Positions 24,255 through 32,736 of a stretch of DNA of 64,000 bases are shown here, one piece after another. The notes below the pieces were generated by a model, which was given only the letters and a program-made list of their open reading frames with translations, was not told the origin of the DNA and did not search any database. The stretch is from Paenibacillus tarimensis (lineage in GTDB: Bacteria > Bacillota > Bacilli > Paenibacillales > Paenibacillaceae): NCBI RefSeq assembly GCF_021532315.1, contig NZ_JAKGAO010000027.1:27314-91313 (forward strand). Reading direction: 5' to 3'. How positions within the stretch are numbered: the stretch's first letter is position 1; each line of letters opens with the position of its first letter. Both the position numbers and the translations under genes were made by a program.

Positions 24255-25499
24255 TTACTCTTTATTAGTAACCGGGTCCATGATGGTGTTAAGCAGCTTA
24301 TTCGAAACCCACCAGTACAAAATGCCTGCCGGCACCATAAGAACGGTCATCATCAGGCCGCCCAGCAGCCAGCCCGTCAGCATGAACAGCCAGATGACAC
24401 CCGGCAGAAGCAGCAGCCAGCCCGATAGCGAGGCACCCTTGCGCAGCGCTTCATCCTCCCATTTAAACTGGATAAGGAAAGGCTCCTTCGCCCACTCCTT
24501 CCATTGCTGATGAAGCCAGCTTGCAGCCAGCAGCGGCAAAGTCACGGCCAGCAATAGACCTAGCCAGCCGGGTGAGGCCAGAGTGGCAACCGTTGAAACG
24601 GAGAAGAAACTGACCCAAAGTCTGACATGCGCAAACTTCCGAAGGAAAGCTTTTATCCGCATCTCCGCCAGCATTGTCCCGGCGTCTGACTTCCTGAATA
24701 TACGTCCGGAGCGGCGAAAGACAAGCGGCCTATCCAGCTTAACAAGCGGCTTCTTCTCCATAACCGGTGTAAGCAGGATCTCTGTCACGGCAGCCGAGGC
24801 TTTACGTTCCTGCTCCACATCGGCTGCGAAGGTCCCCTGCATCCGCAGCTTTCGCCTGAACAGGCCAGCCCCGGCAGCAGCCGCTGCCGCTGCCGCGGCG
24901 AGCAGCCAGACCGGTTCCTGCAGCAGCAGCAGGGCAGCTGTCATATAGACGGCAGAGGTAAGCAGCGAAAGCAGCAGTTCCATTCCCAGCTTCTGCAGTC
25001 CCTTCCACCTGCCATACAGCATATTCTGTATTACCCCGATTCCAAACTTCATGACCAAAGTAAACAGGCCCAGTACAAAAATGGTATAAGAGTTTAATCC
25101 CATGCTCTTAACCAGAAGGAGCAGCAGCAAGCCGCAGAGCAGCGCCGTACCAACCGTATGCTTCAGTAATGTATACAAAGCACCGTACCGGATTAAGCTT
25201 CTCAGCCACTCCTTGCGCTGCAGCAGAAAGAGCATATCAGCCTCATACAAAAACACACGCAGCCCGCCGCTGAGCGCATAGAACAGCAGAGGCAGAAGCA
25301 CAACCCACTCCGGAAGCCACATCAGCCAGGACGGCTCCTCACGCCACCATTCCAGATAGGTGCCCCCTGCGATCCAGATTCCCGGCACCAGAAAGTAAAC
25401 CCAAACCGTCCAATCAAGTGCCAGCTTCCAAGCCTTGAAGCTCTTGATCCAGCTGCCGGTCAGCCGTGAGCGGAATAATCCCCACTTCGTCCACTTCAT
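24255..25499 (-). CDS. ecsB: EcsB-type ABC transporter permease
   Basis: A 414-aa membrane protein with about ten hydrophobic segments, including one extremely leucine-rich helix (LLCGLLLLLLVKSMGL) and an alanine-rich one. The N-terminal FRSRLTGSWIKSFKAWKLALDWTVWVYFLVPG and the C-terminal layout match EcsB. It forms the membrane part of the Ecs exporter, which in Bacillus affects protein secretion, competence and regulated proteolysis through intramembrane proteases. The ecsA gene precedes it with 13 bases between. No ecsC gene follows. Confidence 0.85.
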   Translation of the reverse strand: MKWTKWGLFRSRLTGSWIKSFKAWKLALDWTVWVYFLVPGIWIAGGTYLEWWREEPSWLMWLPEWVVLLPLLFYALSGGLRVFLYEADMLFLLQRKEWLRSLIRYGALYTLLKHTVGTALLCGLLLLLLVKSMGLNSYTIFVLGLFTLVMKFGIGVIQNMLYGRWKGLQKLGMELLLSLLTSAVYMTAALLLLQEPVWLLAAAAAAAAAGAGLFRRKLRMQGTFAADVEQERKASAAVTEILLTPVMEKKPLVKLDRPLVFRRSGRIFRKSDAGTMLAEMRIKAFLRKFAHVRLWVSFFSVSTVATLASPGWLGLLLAVTLPLLAASWLHQQWKEWAKEPFLIQFKWEDEALRKGASLSGWLLLLPGVIWLFMLTGWLLGGLMMTVLMVPAGILYWWVSNKLLNTIMDPVTNKE

Positions 25500-25512
25500 T
25501 CTCCCCGCCCCC

Positions 25513-26229
25513 TCATGTCAAGGCGTGAAAGCAGTCGAATAAAGTGGCATCAGACGGACATTCCGCCTGCTCCCGGATCATGGGCAGCGTCCCTTCTGCC
25601 ATAACCGAGCCCTGGTCCAGCAGGATGAACCGGTCGCAAATCCGCTCTGCCGTATCCAGCACATGAGTGGACATCAGAATGCCTGCTCCCCGCTGCCTCT
25701 CCACAGCAAGCAGGTCAAGAAGATCCTTCGTAGCCCTAGGATCTAGACCTATGAAGGGCTCGTCTACGATATAAATATCCGGCTCCAGTATAAAACCGAT
25801 GATTAGCATCAGCTTCTGCTGCATACCCTTCGAGAAGGTAACCGGCAGCTCGTGCTTGACCTTCGCAAGCCGGAATTTATCCAGCAGACTGTCTGCCCGG
25901 CTGGTGAAGGTTTGCTCATCAATACCGAAAGCGGAGGCCGCCAGCCGCAGATGCTCCCACAGCGTAAAGGATTCATACATAACCGGCTGCTCCGGTACAT
26001 AAGCATATCTTCCTGATGCACCGAGAGCGACCTGGCCTTCCAAGTGTTTGATGAGCCCCAATATGGTCTTGATCGTTGTGCTCTTGCCCGCACCATTGGG
26101 CCCAATAAGGCCAACAAGCTCTCCTGCCTGAACGTCAAAGGCTATATTCCGGATAACCGGCGTCTTTGCATCATAGCCTGCCTCCCGGATATCGACGTAC
26201 AGCCTGCCGCTTTTACTGTCTGTTTCCAT
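25513..26229 (-). CDS. ecsA: EcsA-type ABC transporter ATPase
   Basis: Complete ABC ATPase (238 aa): Walker A GPNGAGKST, Q loop in YVPEQP, a signature region FSKGMQQK in place of LSGGQ, Walker B IYIVDEPFIGLD and the H loop STHVLD. The FSKGMQQK variant is characteristic of the Ecs/ABC-2 group. Start at METDSKSG, which has AGGAGG seven bases upstream; a 24-codon extension is rejected. It partners the EcsB permease immediately downstream. Confidence 0.9.
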   Translation of the reverse strand: METDSKSGRLYVDIREAGYDAKTPVIRNIAFDVQAGELVGLIGPNGAGKSTTIKTILGLIKHLEGQVALGASGRYAYVPEQPVMYESFTLWEHLRLAASAFGIDEQTFTSRADSLLDKFRLAKVKHELPVTFSKGMQQKLMLIIGFILEPDIYIVDEPFIGLDPRATKDLLDLLAVERQRGAGILMSTHVLDTAERICDRFILLDQGSVMAEGTLPMIREQAECPSDATLFDCFHALT

Positions 26230-26335
26230 CCCTAAGCCTCCTACCGGAACAAATTGCTCCATTATATCCATTATATATGAGGTAATACGGACAGCCCTCA
26301 CAAAGGATACGCATTTTCTTCAGGAACGCCGGAAT

Positions 26336-26367
26336 ATAAAAAGCTGCCCAGTCAGGAGGGCAGCTTT
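26336..26367 (-). terminator. Terminator after the MFS gene
   Basis: AAAGCTGCCC/GGGCAGCTTT stem with an eight-base loop and a T-rich tail (TTTTTATATT) on the minus strand. It separates the MFS gene from ecsA. Confidence 0.8.
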
Positions 26368-26433
26368 ATGGGTACATTACCTGCAACAATCTACAGCGCG
26401 CCGCAAATCAAAACGGGCTGAAGGAACCGGCCT

Positions 26434-27726
26434 TCAGTGAGGCGACAGTACGGCAGCCGCTGAGGCCTCCTCTTTGACAGGCGGCTTGTGCTTGAACAGC
26501 GGCAGCAGCGATATGGAGCCCAGCAGCATAAGGGTTCCGGAAATCGTATAGATCGTCACGAGCGGAATCTCCCGCTTCATTAGACCCGCAGCAGACATCA
26601 TGATGACCATCATGCCGACGAACATCGGACTCATCACGCCATTCACACGGCCGACAATCGAGTCATCCGACCATTGGATGACCATGGTGCTGATGGCGAT
26701 CTGGATCGCCGGGAAAGCAAGCCCGCTGAAGAACTGCAGCGTAAGCGTCAGCGGCACGCTTGTCGAAAATCCCGTCCCTGTAATGCACAGAGCACTGACC
26801 AGCATGCCGGCAGCCAGCATGCGCTGAGGAGGGATTTTCTTGGCGGCTGCGGCGATCACACCCCCGCCGACTAGCATGGCGATTCCATTGATCATCAGCA
26901 TAAACTGCAGAAATTCCTTTGGCTTGTTCAAATTTTCCGTCACAACGAAGATGCTAAGCGTCTGGGCAATTCCGACGGATAAACCCGCAAGCGCGAATGA
27001 GAGGGCAAGCACCTTCAGTACAGGACTGCGCCATACATAGCTAAAGCCTTCTGCCAGCTCTCCCCGCAGCCGGCCTCTAGCCTGGGTCTGTCCCGGCTGT
27101 ACTTGGTCCGAGGCTTGCTCAACCGGCTGTTCGGGTATTTCGGGCAGCCGGAACAGCACGGCCGCTGACAGCAGGAAAGCGACACCCATAATGGCAATAG
27201 ATATCTCTATGCCGTACGTGTTGTAGGCATAGACGCCCAGACTTGGGCCGGCCACCATAAAGATGGCAACCATCGACTGAAAGAATGCCATCGCTTGCTG
27301 CAGCTGCTCCGGAGGCACATGGGTCTTGAACATCCGGAGTGCCGAAGGCTGCGAGAACTGGGAGAGAATCGCCGATACAAAGGTTGCAAAGTAGACCGCC
27401 TGCCACGCCTCCAATACCATGGTGAGCAGCACAACAAAGACGGATACAGCAGACAGCATATCGCACCAGATCATCGTGCGCTTCGGCCGCCAGCGGTCGG
27501 CAAACACGCCCCCAATAAATGAAAAGATAAAGATCGGCGCGAACTCCGCGACCAAAATAAGCGAGACGGCAACAGGGTCCTCATTTGTCTTCTCCGTCAC
27601 ATACATCAGTACCGCGAAATTACGGACCCAGATTCCAATCTGCAGCAGCAGATTGGATAACAATATCGTCTGAACGAAACGGTTTGCGAACAAGCCCTGC
27701 CTGCGTTCTGCTTTTATCGTTGACAC
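26434..27726 (-). CDS. MFS efflux transporter, MefA/EntS-like
   Basis: A 430-aa major facilitator protein with 12 predicted helices. The loop GGVFADRWRPKRTMIWCD after helix 2 is the MFS motif A (GxxxDRxGRR type). Sequence style (FVQTILLSNLLLQIGIWVRNFAVLMYV) resembles the MefA/macrolide and EntS/siderophore exporters. Substrate is not identifiable. The gene stands alone, with its own terminator downstream. Confidence 0.82.
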   Translation of the reverse strand: MSTIKAERRQGLFANRFVQTILLSNLLLQIGIWVRNFAVLMYVTEKTNEDPVAVSLILVAEFAPIFIFSFIGGVFADRWRPKRTMIWCDMLSAVSVFVVLLTMVLEAWQAVYFATFVSAILSQFSQPSALRMFKTHVPPEQLQQAMAFFQSMVAIFMVAGPSLGVYAYNTYGIEISIAIMGVAFLLSAAVLFRLPEIPEQPVEQASDQVQPGQTQARGRLRGELAEGFSYVWRSPVLKVLALSFALAGLSVGIAQTLSIFVVTENLNKPKEFLQFMLMINGIAMLVGGGVIAAAAKKIPPQRMLAAGMLVSALCITGTGFSTSVPLTLTLQFFSGLAFPAIQIAISTMVIQWSDDSIVGRVNGVMSPMFVGMMVIMMSAAGLMKREIPLVTIYTISGTLMLLGSISLLPLFKHKPPVKEEASAAAVLSPH

Positions 27727-27782
27727 TTATCTATCCCCTCCGGGTTACGGAGCCGCCAACTGCCGGCACGCCCCCATGATCA

Positions 27783-28190
27783 TTACTTGCTCCGGTTGTA
27801 TCCATACGGCTCACGAGAGCCGTTCCGATCCGCCCAGGCTGCCTCCAGTTTCTCGAGCTGTCTGCGGTAATCACGCATAATGTCCGTGCGTAGGCCCTCC
27901 GGCGTTATCACATCCTTATAATCCATTCTGATCGAATCATCAAGCTTCAAAACCTCGACAATCTCAAAACGGAAGGCATGTTCTCCATAACGCTTCCAAT
28001 CATCCTGCAGCGCTTTGTTCTTATGGCCGCCCATGTTCAGCTCAAATCTCTCCCGTCCCTCGGCCGCGGGAAGGTTAAGGCTCCACGCCACGTACTGCTT
28101 GCCATTCTCCGTATTGGTAAACGTATAGATTCCCATCTCCCGCTTCCGGTCCTGGTACTGTCTGACTAAATCTTTACGGTTCTGTTCCAC
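27783..28190 (-). CDS. GIY-YIG-like nuclease family protein
   Basis: A 135-aa protein whose N-terminal portion reads MGIYTFTNTENGKQYV, recalling the GIY...YIG core (here GIY and KQYVAW), with a conserved Arg/Asn region downstream (GGHKNKALQDDWKRYGEHAFRFEIVEVL). It is a divergent member of a Firmicutes GIY-YIG group, and the second motif is degraded from YIG to YVA, so nuclease activity is uncertain. It begins with GTG. The DUF2087 gene lies about 80 bases upstream on the same strand, and the pair may be one transcription unit. Confidence 0.65.
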   Translation of the reverse strand: MEQNRKDLVRQYQDRKREMGIYTFTNTENGKQYVAWSLNLPAAEGRERFELNMGGHKNKALQDDWKRYGEHAFRFEIVEVLKLDDSIRMDYKDVITPEGLRTDIMRDYRRQLEKLEAAWADRNGSREPYGYNRSK

Positions 28191-28273
28191 TCACGTATCC
28201 CTCCTAGTATTCGCCGGGCTGAGCAGGCCGCTGATAGGATCAACCGCCCGCTCCCCATGAATTCCCCGCCTGC

Positions 28274-29041
28274 CTACAGCTTCAGCCAATAGGCACTGCC
28301 ATCGCTTTCCCGGTCCATAAAGCCATACTCAATCAGATAACGGCGAAGCGTGACATAATCAGCCTCATACACCTGCTTAAGCACATCGTTAACCTCCTGC
28401 TCACTGTACCGCTGCCGGGGCTTGAACCGTCCTGCGACATGCTTCAGGATCGCTATTTTCCGCTTCTCCTTGCGGGGGAAGTTCGTTAACCTCCCCTCCG
28501 GTCCATCAGGGAAAAATTTACGAATCAGGCTGTCGTACTCCTCTTCCGTAATCGCATACCGCTCATCCACCTGGGTAGCCGTCCGATGGATCGGCATAAA
28601 ACGCGGTGCCCCTCCCTGTGCAGCTTGATCCATAAGCTCCATGATCGCGAGGAAGAGCTTTGCCTGTTTTGCCCTCTCCTTGAGGGCAAAACGGTGGTTG
28701 CGTATTGTCGAGGCACTTCCGGCGCTCGTGCGCTTGACGATTTCCGCATCAGCAAGTCCGGCTGCAAAATAATCAATCAATTCCTTCTGCAGGTCGGTCA
28801 GACCAGTCGCCTTCTTATCGAGACTGAGCAGATAAGCAAGCATTGAGCCATGAAGATGCTCCATATGCACAGCCACCATACGTCTCGCTTCGTAAAAAGC
28901 CTGCTCATGTTCATATACACGCCCATCTTCGTACCTCTCTCCACAGACGAGACAGAAGTAAGCAGCCGATTGCGGGTCCCATATATATCCCCGCTTCAAT
29001 TCATCCAAGCCAGCACTCCAAAAACGATTATCTACATCCAT
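28274..29041 (-). CDS. DUF2087 domain protein with LuxR-like HTH
   Basis: The middle region (LTDLQKELIDYFAAGLADAEIVKRTSAGSASTIRNHRFALKERAKQ) looks like a LuxR/GerE-type helix-turn-helix. The C-terminal 80 residues (FPRKEKRKIAILKHVAGRF and YVTLRRYLIEYGFMDRESDGSAYW) are the DUF2087 domain, which is found in small regulators. The N-terminus holds a putative zinc site (CLVCGERY with a downstream His cluster, HMEHLH). The start at MDVDNRFW (255 aa) is only weakly supported by a ribosome site; a 17-codon extension is open. Probably a DNA-binding regulator. Confidence 0.65.
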   Translation of the reverse strand: MDVDNRFWSAGLDELKRGYIWDPQSAAYFCLVCGERYEDGRVYEHEQAFYEARRMVAVHMEHLHGSMLAYLLSLDKKATGLTDLQKELIDYFAAGLADAEIVKRTSAGSASTIRNHRFALKERAKQAKLFLAIMELMDQAAQGGAPRFMPIHRTATQVDERYAITEEEYDSLIRKFFPDGPEGRLTNFPRKEKRKIAILKHVAGRFKPRQRYSEQEVNDVLKQVYEADYVTLRRYLIEYGFMDRESDGSAYWLKL

Positions 29042-29405
29042 AGACCAATCACCGCCAAAATTCGTTTGCTGTTTCTGTAGATAATATAACATTACGTTTG
29101 TTAATTGGTCAATCGACGAATCAGCAACCAGCCTGGGTAATTTACATTTTACACGGCCTATTTACTGGTCCCAGCAGGGTCCCGCCTTACGGGACAATAG
29201 AACGTTTACAATTAGTTAGTTTTTCCAAAATATCCGGTTAACACATCGCTGTTACTATTGCTTTCGAACTAGTAAACAAGCTTGTGAGCATCTTGACCGT
29301 TCTAGGGGGGATTAAGCCTGTCGAATCGCCGACGCGGGCTGTCGGCAGAGCGATCATGCTTTTTAGAGAAAAACAAATTTGAGTATGAAGGGTGAACAGA
29401 AGCTA
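29042..29405. other. Intergenic region upstream of the pst operon
   Basis: This gene-free interval of 364 bases holds a Pho-box-like repeat (29205-29243), a small GTCCC/GGGAC hairpin (29179-29195) and a leader hairpin GCCGAC/GTCGGC flanked by TCG/CGA (about 29326-29353) that lies 50 bases before the start codon. I recognise no known riboswitch here. Confidence 0.5.
29205..29243 (+). promoter_or_regulatory. Pho-box-like direct repeats upstream of the phosphate operon
   Basis: Hexamers at exact 11-base steps: TTTACA (29205), TTAGTT (29216), AAAATA (29227), TTAACA (29238). The first and last match the PhoP consensus TT(A/T/C)ACA with five-base gaps, and the second is partial. The position upstream of a pst operon fits control by PhoP-PhoR. 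Confidence 0.45.
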
Positions 29406-30776
29406 ATGACGATGAAAAAGACGATTGCGGTCACAATGATAGCCGCGGCAATCAGTACGGCAGCCGCGAGTGGTGCTTATGCAGCTCCGGCTCCAGCAGC
29501 GGCTGTGCAGATTGTACAAGGAACTCTAAACGTCAATGGTGTGGACACACAAGTACGGACAATTGTTAGCGGCTCCGTTCAACTGATCGCTGTACGTGAC
29601 CTCGCATTATCGCTCGGGGCTGAGCTGGGTCATAACGGCAGCAGCTACTATTTGAAGCTGAACGACAGCATCGTGGAATTCAAAGCGGACTCCAAGCAGA
29701 TTACGGTGAACGGCTCCGCTCAGCAGCTTTCCTTGCCTGTGCTGAAAGTTCAGGGTGTCAATTACATCGATTCCGCTGTCGTATCCTCCCTTGGCGCAAC
29801 CGTAGATGCGGATGGCGGCATTATCACCATCAACCTGCTGGAAGCAATTGATTCCGCCCAATGGATCGGCAAGGGCAAGCTGCTTGCTTCTACTTATGGC
29901 GAAGCTGGCCGCACCGACTATATCGTTGATTCTAAGACTGGAAAACATGAAGTGCTGCTCGTATCCATGGACACTTCCGATCTCGCAATCGCACCAGATG
30001 GCGCACGTGCTGCATACGTAGACGGAGAAGGATTCGTTCATATTCTTGATCTGGCTTCCAAGCAAGATTCTAAGCTGGGTGAAGATAACTCCATCAAGAG
30101 CGAGCTTCAGTGGTCTGCCGACGGTAAGGCACTGTACTTCCTGCAGGGTGACAAGAGCTCTGTCGTAGCCAAGATTAGCGCAGCTGACGGCACGGTAACC
30201 AAACTGCTCGAAGACAAGGTCGATTATAAGAGCAACCTGCGTGTTGAGGGCGGGACCATAGCTTACACGGTCGTTAAGACCGGTAAAGTAACAGCCGATG
30301 ACAAGAAGCCGGTAGAAGAAGACGCTATTTCGATCGATATGACGGGTACTGAGCCGCAGGTGTACTTCTACAATGTATACCAAGGCGACAACAAGCCCGT
30401 ACAGCTCACCACCTCTACAGAGGACAAGATTTTCCTTGAGCTGTCGCCGTACGGTACTGCCTACTACGTAAGTGTACCGGAGGAAGGCCGCGCAACCGTC
30501 GCTTCAGTAAATAAGGAGAAGCAGACAGCAATTGCAGTTGCAGAGGGCGATGTGATGCAGGCTGTCAAGCACAAGGAAAAGCTGTATGTTCTGACCGCAG
30601 GCGAGACGAATAATCTCGTGTATCAAATTGACCTTTCAACCGGCAGCAAGAAGCTGATCAACACCTTATCCGATAGCGTAACCTCCATTTTACCGTATGG
30701 AAATCAGCTGGCTCTAATCGAGGACGGTATTCTATACACGTTCGTGGGCGGCAGCTGGAAGGCAATCACCCGTTAA
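29406..30776 (+). CDS. Secreted copper-amine-oxidase-N and propeller protein at the head of the pst operon
   Basis: A 456-aa exported protein. A signal peptide (MKKTIAVTMIAAAISTAAASGAYA, cleavage after AYA) is followed by a domain of about 110 residues like copper amine oxidase domain 1 (IAVRDLALSLGAEL, then VNYIDSAVVSSLGATVD), which in Paenibacillus typically decorates cell-wall proteins. The remainder has repeated blades resembling a TolB/DPP-IV propeller (APDGARAAYVDGEG, SADGKALYFLQGD, LLEDKVDYKSN). There are no Cys residues and no lipobox. It is followed 50 bases later by pstS. Start uncertain among several Met; the ATG at 29406 follows GGGTGA. Its role in phosphate uptake is not established. 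Confidence 0.7.
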   Translation: MTMKKTIAVTMIAAAISTAAASGAYAAPAPAAAVQIVQGTLNVNGVDTQVRTIVSGSVQLIAVRDLALSLGAELGHNGSSYYLKLNDSIVEFKADSKQITVNGSAQQLSLPVLKVQGVNYIDSAVVSSLGATVDADGGIITINLLEAIDSAQWIGKGKLLASTYGEAGRTDYIVDSKTGKHEVLLVSMDTSDLAIAPDGARAAYVDGEGFVHILDLASKQDSKLGEDNSIKSELQWSADGKALYFLQGDKSSVVAKISAADGTVTKLLEDKVDYKSNLRVEGGTIAYTVVKTGKVTADDKKPVEEDAISIDMTGTEPQVYFYNVYQGDNKPVQLTTSTEDKIFLELSPYGTAYYVSVPEEGRATVASVNKEKQTAIAVAEGDVMQAVKHKEKLYVLTAGETNNLVYQIDLSTGSKKLINTLSDSVTSILPYGNQLALIEDGILYTFVGGSWKAITR

Positions 30777-30825
30777 TAATCATTTGAGAATAATAGGAAT
30801 TACAAATCGAGAGGAGATTTCCACT

Positions 30826-31677
30826 ATGAAATGGTTTAAAAAACTGGCTGTCGTCACACTTGCAGCCGCATTCACTCTGTCTGCTGTAACATCTGCAGGT
30901 GCCGCAAGCAAGCTGAGCGGTAAAATCGTCATCAACGGCTCTTCTGCCCTTCTGCCGCTCACGCTGCAGGCTGCGAATGAATTCAAGAAGCTGCATCCTA
31001 AGGTCAAAATTTCTGCTTCGGCCGCGGGTTCGGTTACCGGTCCACAGGCCGTTCGCAAAGGCATTGCCGATATCGGCGCCTGCGACTGGGACGCATCCAC
31101 TGACGTGCCCGGCTTCAAAAAATTCACCGGACAAATTGCCAACAAAGTAGCGGTAATCCCGTTCGCGGCTGTCGTGAACAGCAATGTAAAGGTCGATAAC
31201 CTGACAACGAAGCAGCTGCAGGACATCTTCTCCGGCAAGGTGACCAACTGGAAAGACGTAGGCGGTTCTGATGCTGAGATTGTTGTTGTTAACCGCTCCT
31301 TCGGTTCGGGTACACGCGTTAACTTCCAGCTCAAAGCGCTGGATGGCTCCGATTTCATGAGCAAAGGCAGCAACTATAAGGAAGTAAAGTCGAGCGGCGA
31401 TATGAAGACAGCTGTCGAGTCCACCCCTAATGCCATTGGTTATATGGACCTGGCTTACGTAACGAGCAAGATGAAGGCTCTGAAGATTGACGGTGTTGCC
31501 CCTACGGAAGCCAATGTCATTAACAAAAAGTATGATGTTTGGAGCTATGGTTATTACATGACAAGCGAGAAGCCGTCGGATGCCACAAAAGAATTCATTA
31601 AATACGTGCAAAGCGCCAAATTCCAGAATGGATCTCTGAAAAAGCTGAAGTTCATTCCGCTTTCGGCCATGAAATAA
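30826..31677 (+). CDS. pstS: Phosphate-binding protein of the Pst ABC transporter
   Basis: 283-aa PstS homologue with GSSALLPL, SASAAGSVTGPQAVRKGIADIGACDWD (phosphate-binding loop), SGKVTNWKDVGG, NRSFGSGTR and NAIGYMDL. It binds phosphate outside the membrane and delivers it to PstC-PstA. The signal peptide MKWFKKLAVVTLAAAFTLSAVTSAGA ends in AGA-A and lacks a lipobox cysteine, so it is predicted to be processed by signal peptidase I, unusual for a Gram-positive PstS, which is normally a lipoprotein. The start has GAGAGGAG upstream at good spacing. Confidence 0.9.
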   Translation: MKWFKKLAVVTLAAAFTLSAVTSAGAASKLSGKIVINGSSALLPLTLQAANEFKKLHPKVKISASAAGSVTGPQAVRKGIADIGACDWDASTDVPGFKKFTGQIANKVAVIPFAAVVNSNVKVDNLTTKQLQDIFSGKVTNWKDVGGSDAEIVVVNRSFGSGTRVNFQLKALDGSDFMSKGSNYKEVKSSGDMKTAVESTPNAIGYMDLAYVTSKMKALKIDGVAPTEANVINKKYDVWSYGYYMTSEKPSDATKEFIKYVQSAKFQNGSLKKLKFIPLSAMK

Positions 31678-31713
31678 GCTTCCCTCAAATTCAAGAGTAT
31701 ACATTTAACCGGA

Positions 31714-31752
31714 AGAACAGCCGGCTGGCGCCTTACTGCCCAGCTGGCTGTT
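31714..31752 (+). terminator. Attenuator-like hairpin between pstS and pstC
   Basis: GAACAGCC/GGCTGTTC stem with an inner GCTGG/CCAGC pair, followed by TATCTATT and then the pstC ribosome site. Hairpins here usually let pstS be expressed above the permease genes by partial termination or by 3' protection. Confidence 0.55.
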
Positions 31753-31776
31753 CTATCTATTGGAGGAAACCGTAGC

Positions 31777-32736
31777 ATGCTTAATCCATCCACAGCCGGG
31801 CAGTCCGTTGCAGCCGGAGAACTCGGCTCCAGTCTGAAGAGCCGTTCCGGCAAGCCGTTTGACCGCAAGTCCAGGCTGTTCTTCACGAACCGCGTGTTTC
31901 GTTATATCTGTATCGGCTGCGCGGCCTTCGTCTGTCTGATCCTGCTGGCGATTTTGGGCTTGATGTTCCGCACCGGCGTATTGACGTTCCAAGACGTCTC
32001 CCTCTCCGAATTCTTCTTCTCCACGGAATGGGTGCCGGAGAACGAGCAGTACGGCGCTCTGCCCTTTATCTTCGGCACCTTTGCACTGACCCTGCTTACA
32101 CTGGCCATATCCGTGCCTATCTCTATTTTTGTGGCTGTATTTCTGGCGGTAATGACCCCAGGCTGGCTCAAAAACCTGCTTCGGCCGGTCATGGACCTGC
32201 TGGTCGGTATTCCATCGGTCGTCTATGGTTATCTTGGCCTGACCATTCTGATCCCGTTGATCCGCGACTTGACCGGCTCCAGCATGGGGGATGGGCTGCT
32301 GGCTGCATCCTTGGTGCTGACTGTCATGGTCCTGCCTACCATAAGCCGGATCAGCGATGATGCCATCTCAGCCGTTCCCAAGCGTTATGTAGATGCTTCA
32401 TATGCCCTTGGAGGCACCCGCTTCCAGACGGTATTCAAGGTCATGCTGCCCGCTGCGAAGAGCGGTATTATGTATGCTGTTATTCTTGGGATGGCACGCG
32501 CAATCGGTGAAACAATGGCTGTGGTCATGGTTATTGGCAACACGCCGCAGCTTGCGGACAGCCTGCTTAAGCCTACCTCTGTCCTGACCAGCAACATTGT
32601 TATGCAAATTCCGAATGTCCCGTTTGACTCCACTTGGAACTACGCGCTCTATATGATGGGCTTTCTGCTGCTCGTAATATCATTATTAATGATTGTGGCG
32701 GTACGCCTCTTTCAAAGGAAAGGAGGGCGGGTCTGA
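31777..32736 (+). CDS. pstC: Phosphate ABC transporter permease
   Basis: A 319-aa permease with six predicted helices and the EAA-type loop (YALGGTRFQTVFKVMLPAAKSGIMYAVILGMARAIGETMAV). RALGGT-like ALGGT and AIGETMAVVMV are family hallmarks of PstC. A 60-residue cytoplasmic N-terminus precedes the first helix. The stop overlaps the pstA start as TGATG. It works with PstA as the channel dimer. Confidence 0.92.
   Translation: MLNPSTAGQSVAAGELGSSLKSRSGKPFDRKSRLFFTNRVFRYICIGCAAFVCLILLAILGLMFRTGVLTFQDVSLSEFFFSTEWVPENEQYGALPFIFGTFALTLLTLAISVPISIFVAVFLAVMTPGWLKNLLRPVMDLLVGIPSVVYGYLGLTILIPLIRDLTGSSMGDGLLAASLVLTVMVLPTISRISDDAISAVPKRYVDASYALGGTRFQTVFKVMLPAAKSGIMYAVILGMARAIGETMAVVMVIGNTPQLADSLLKPTSVLTSNIVMQIPNVPFDSTWNYALYMMGFLLLVISLLMIVAVRLFQRKGGRV

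Noticed and set aside
29300..29378. Riboswitch in the leader of the pst operon
   Set aside because: There is a clear hairpin, but the sequence does not match any class that I can lay out, and no ligand can be named.
30766..31704. 312-aa minus-strand open frame over pstS
   Set aside because: Antisense shadow of pstS with no family motif.
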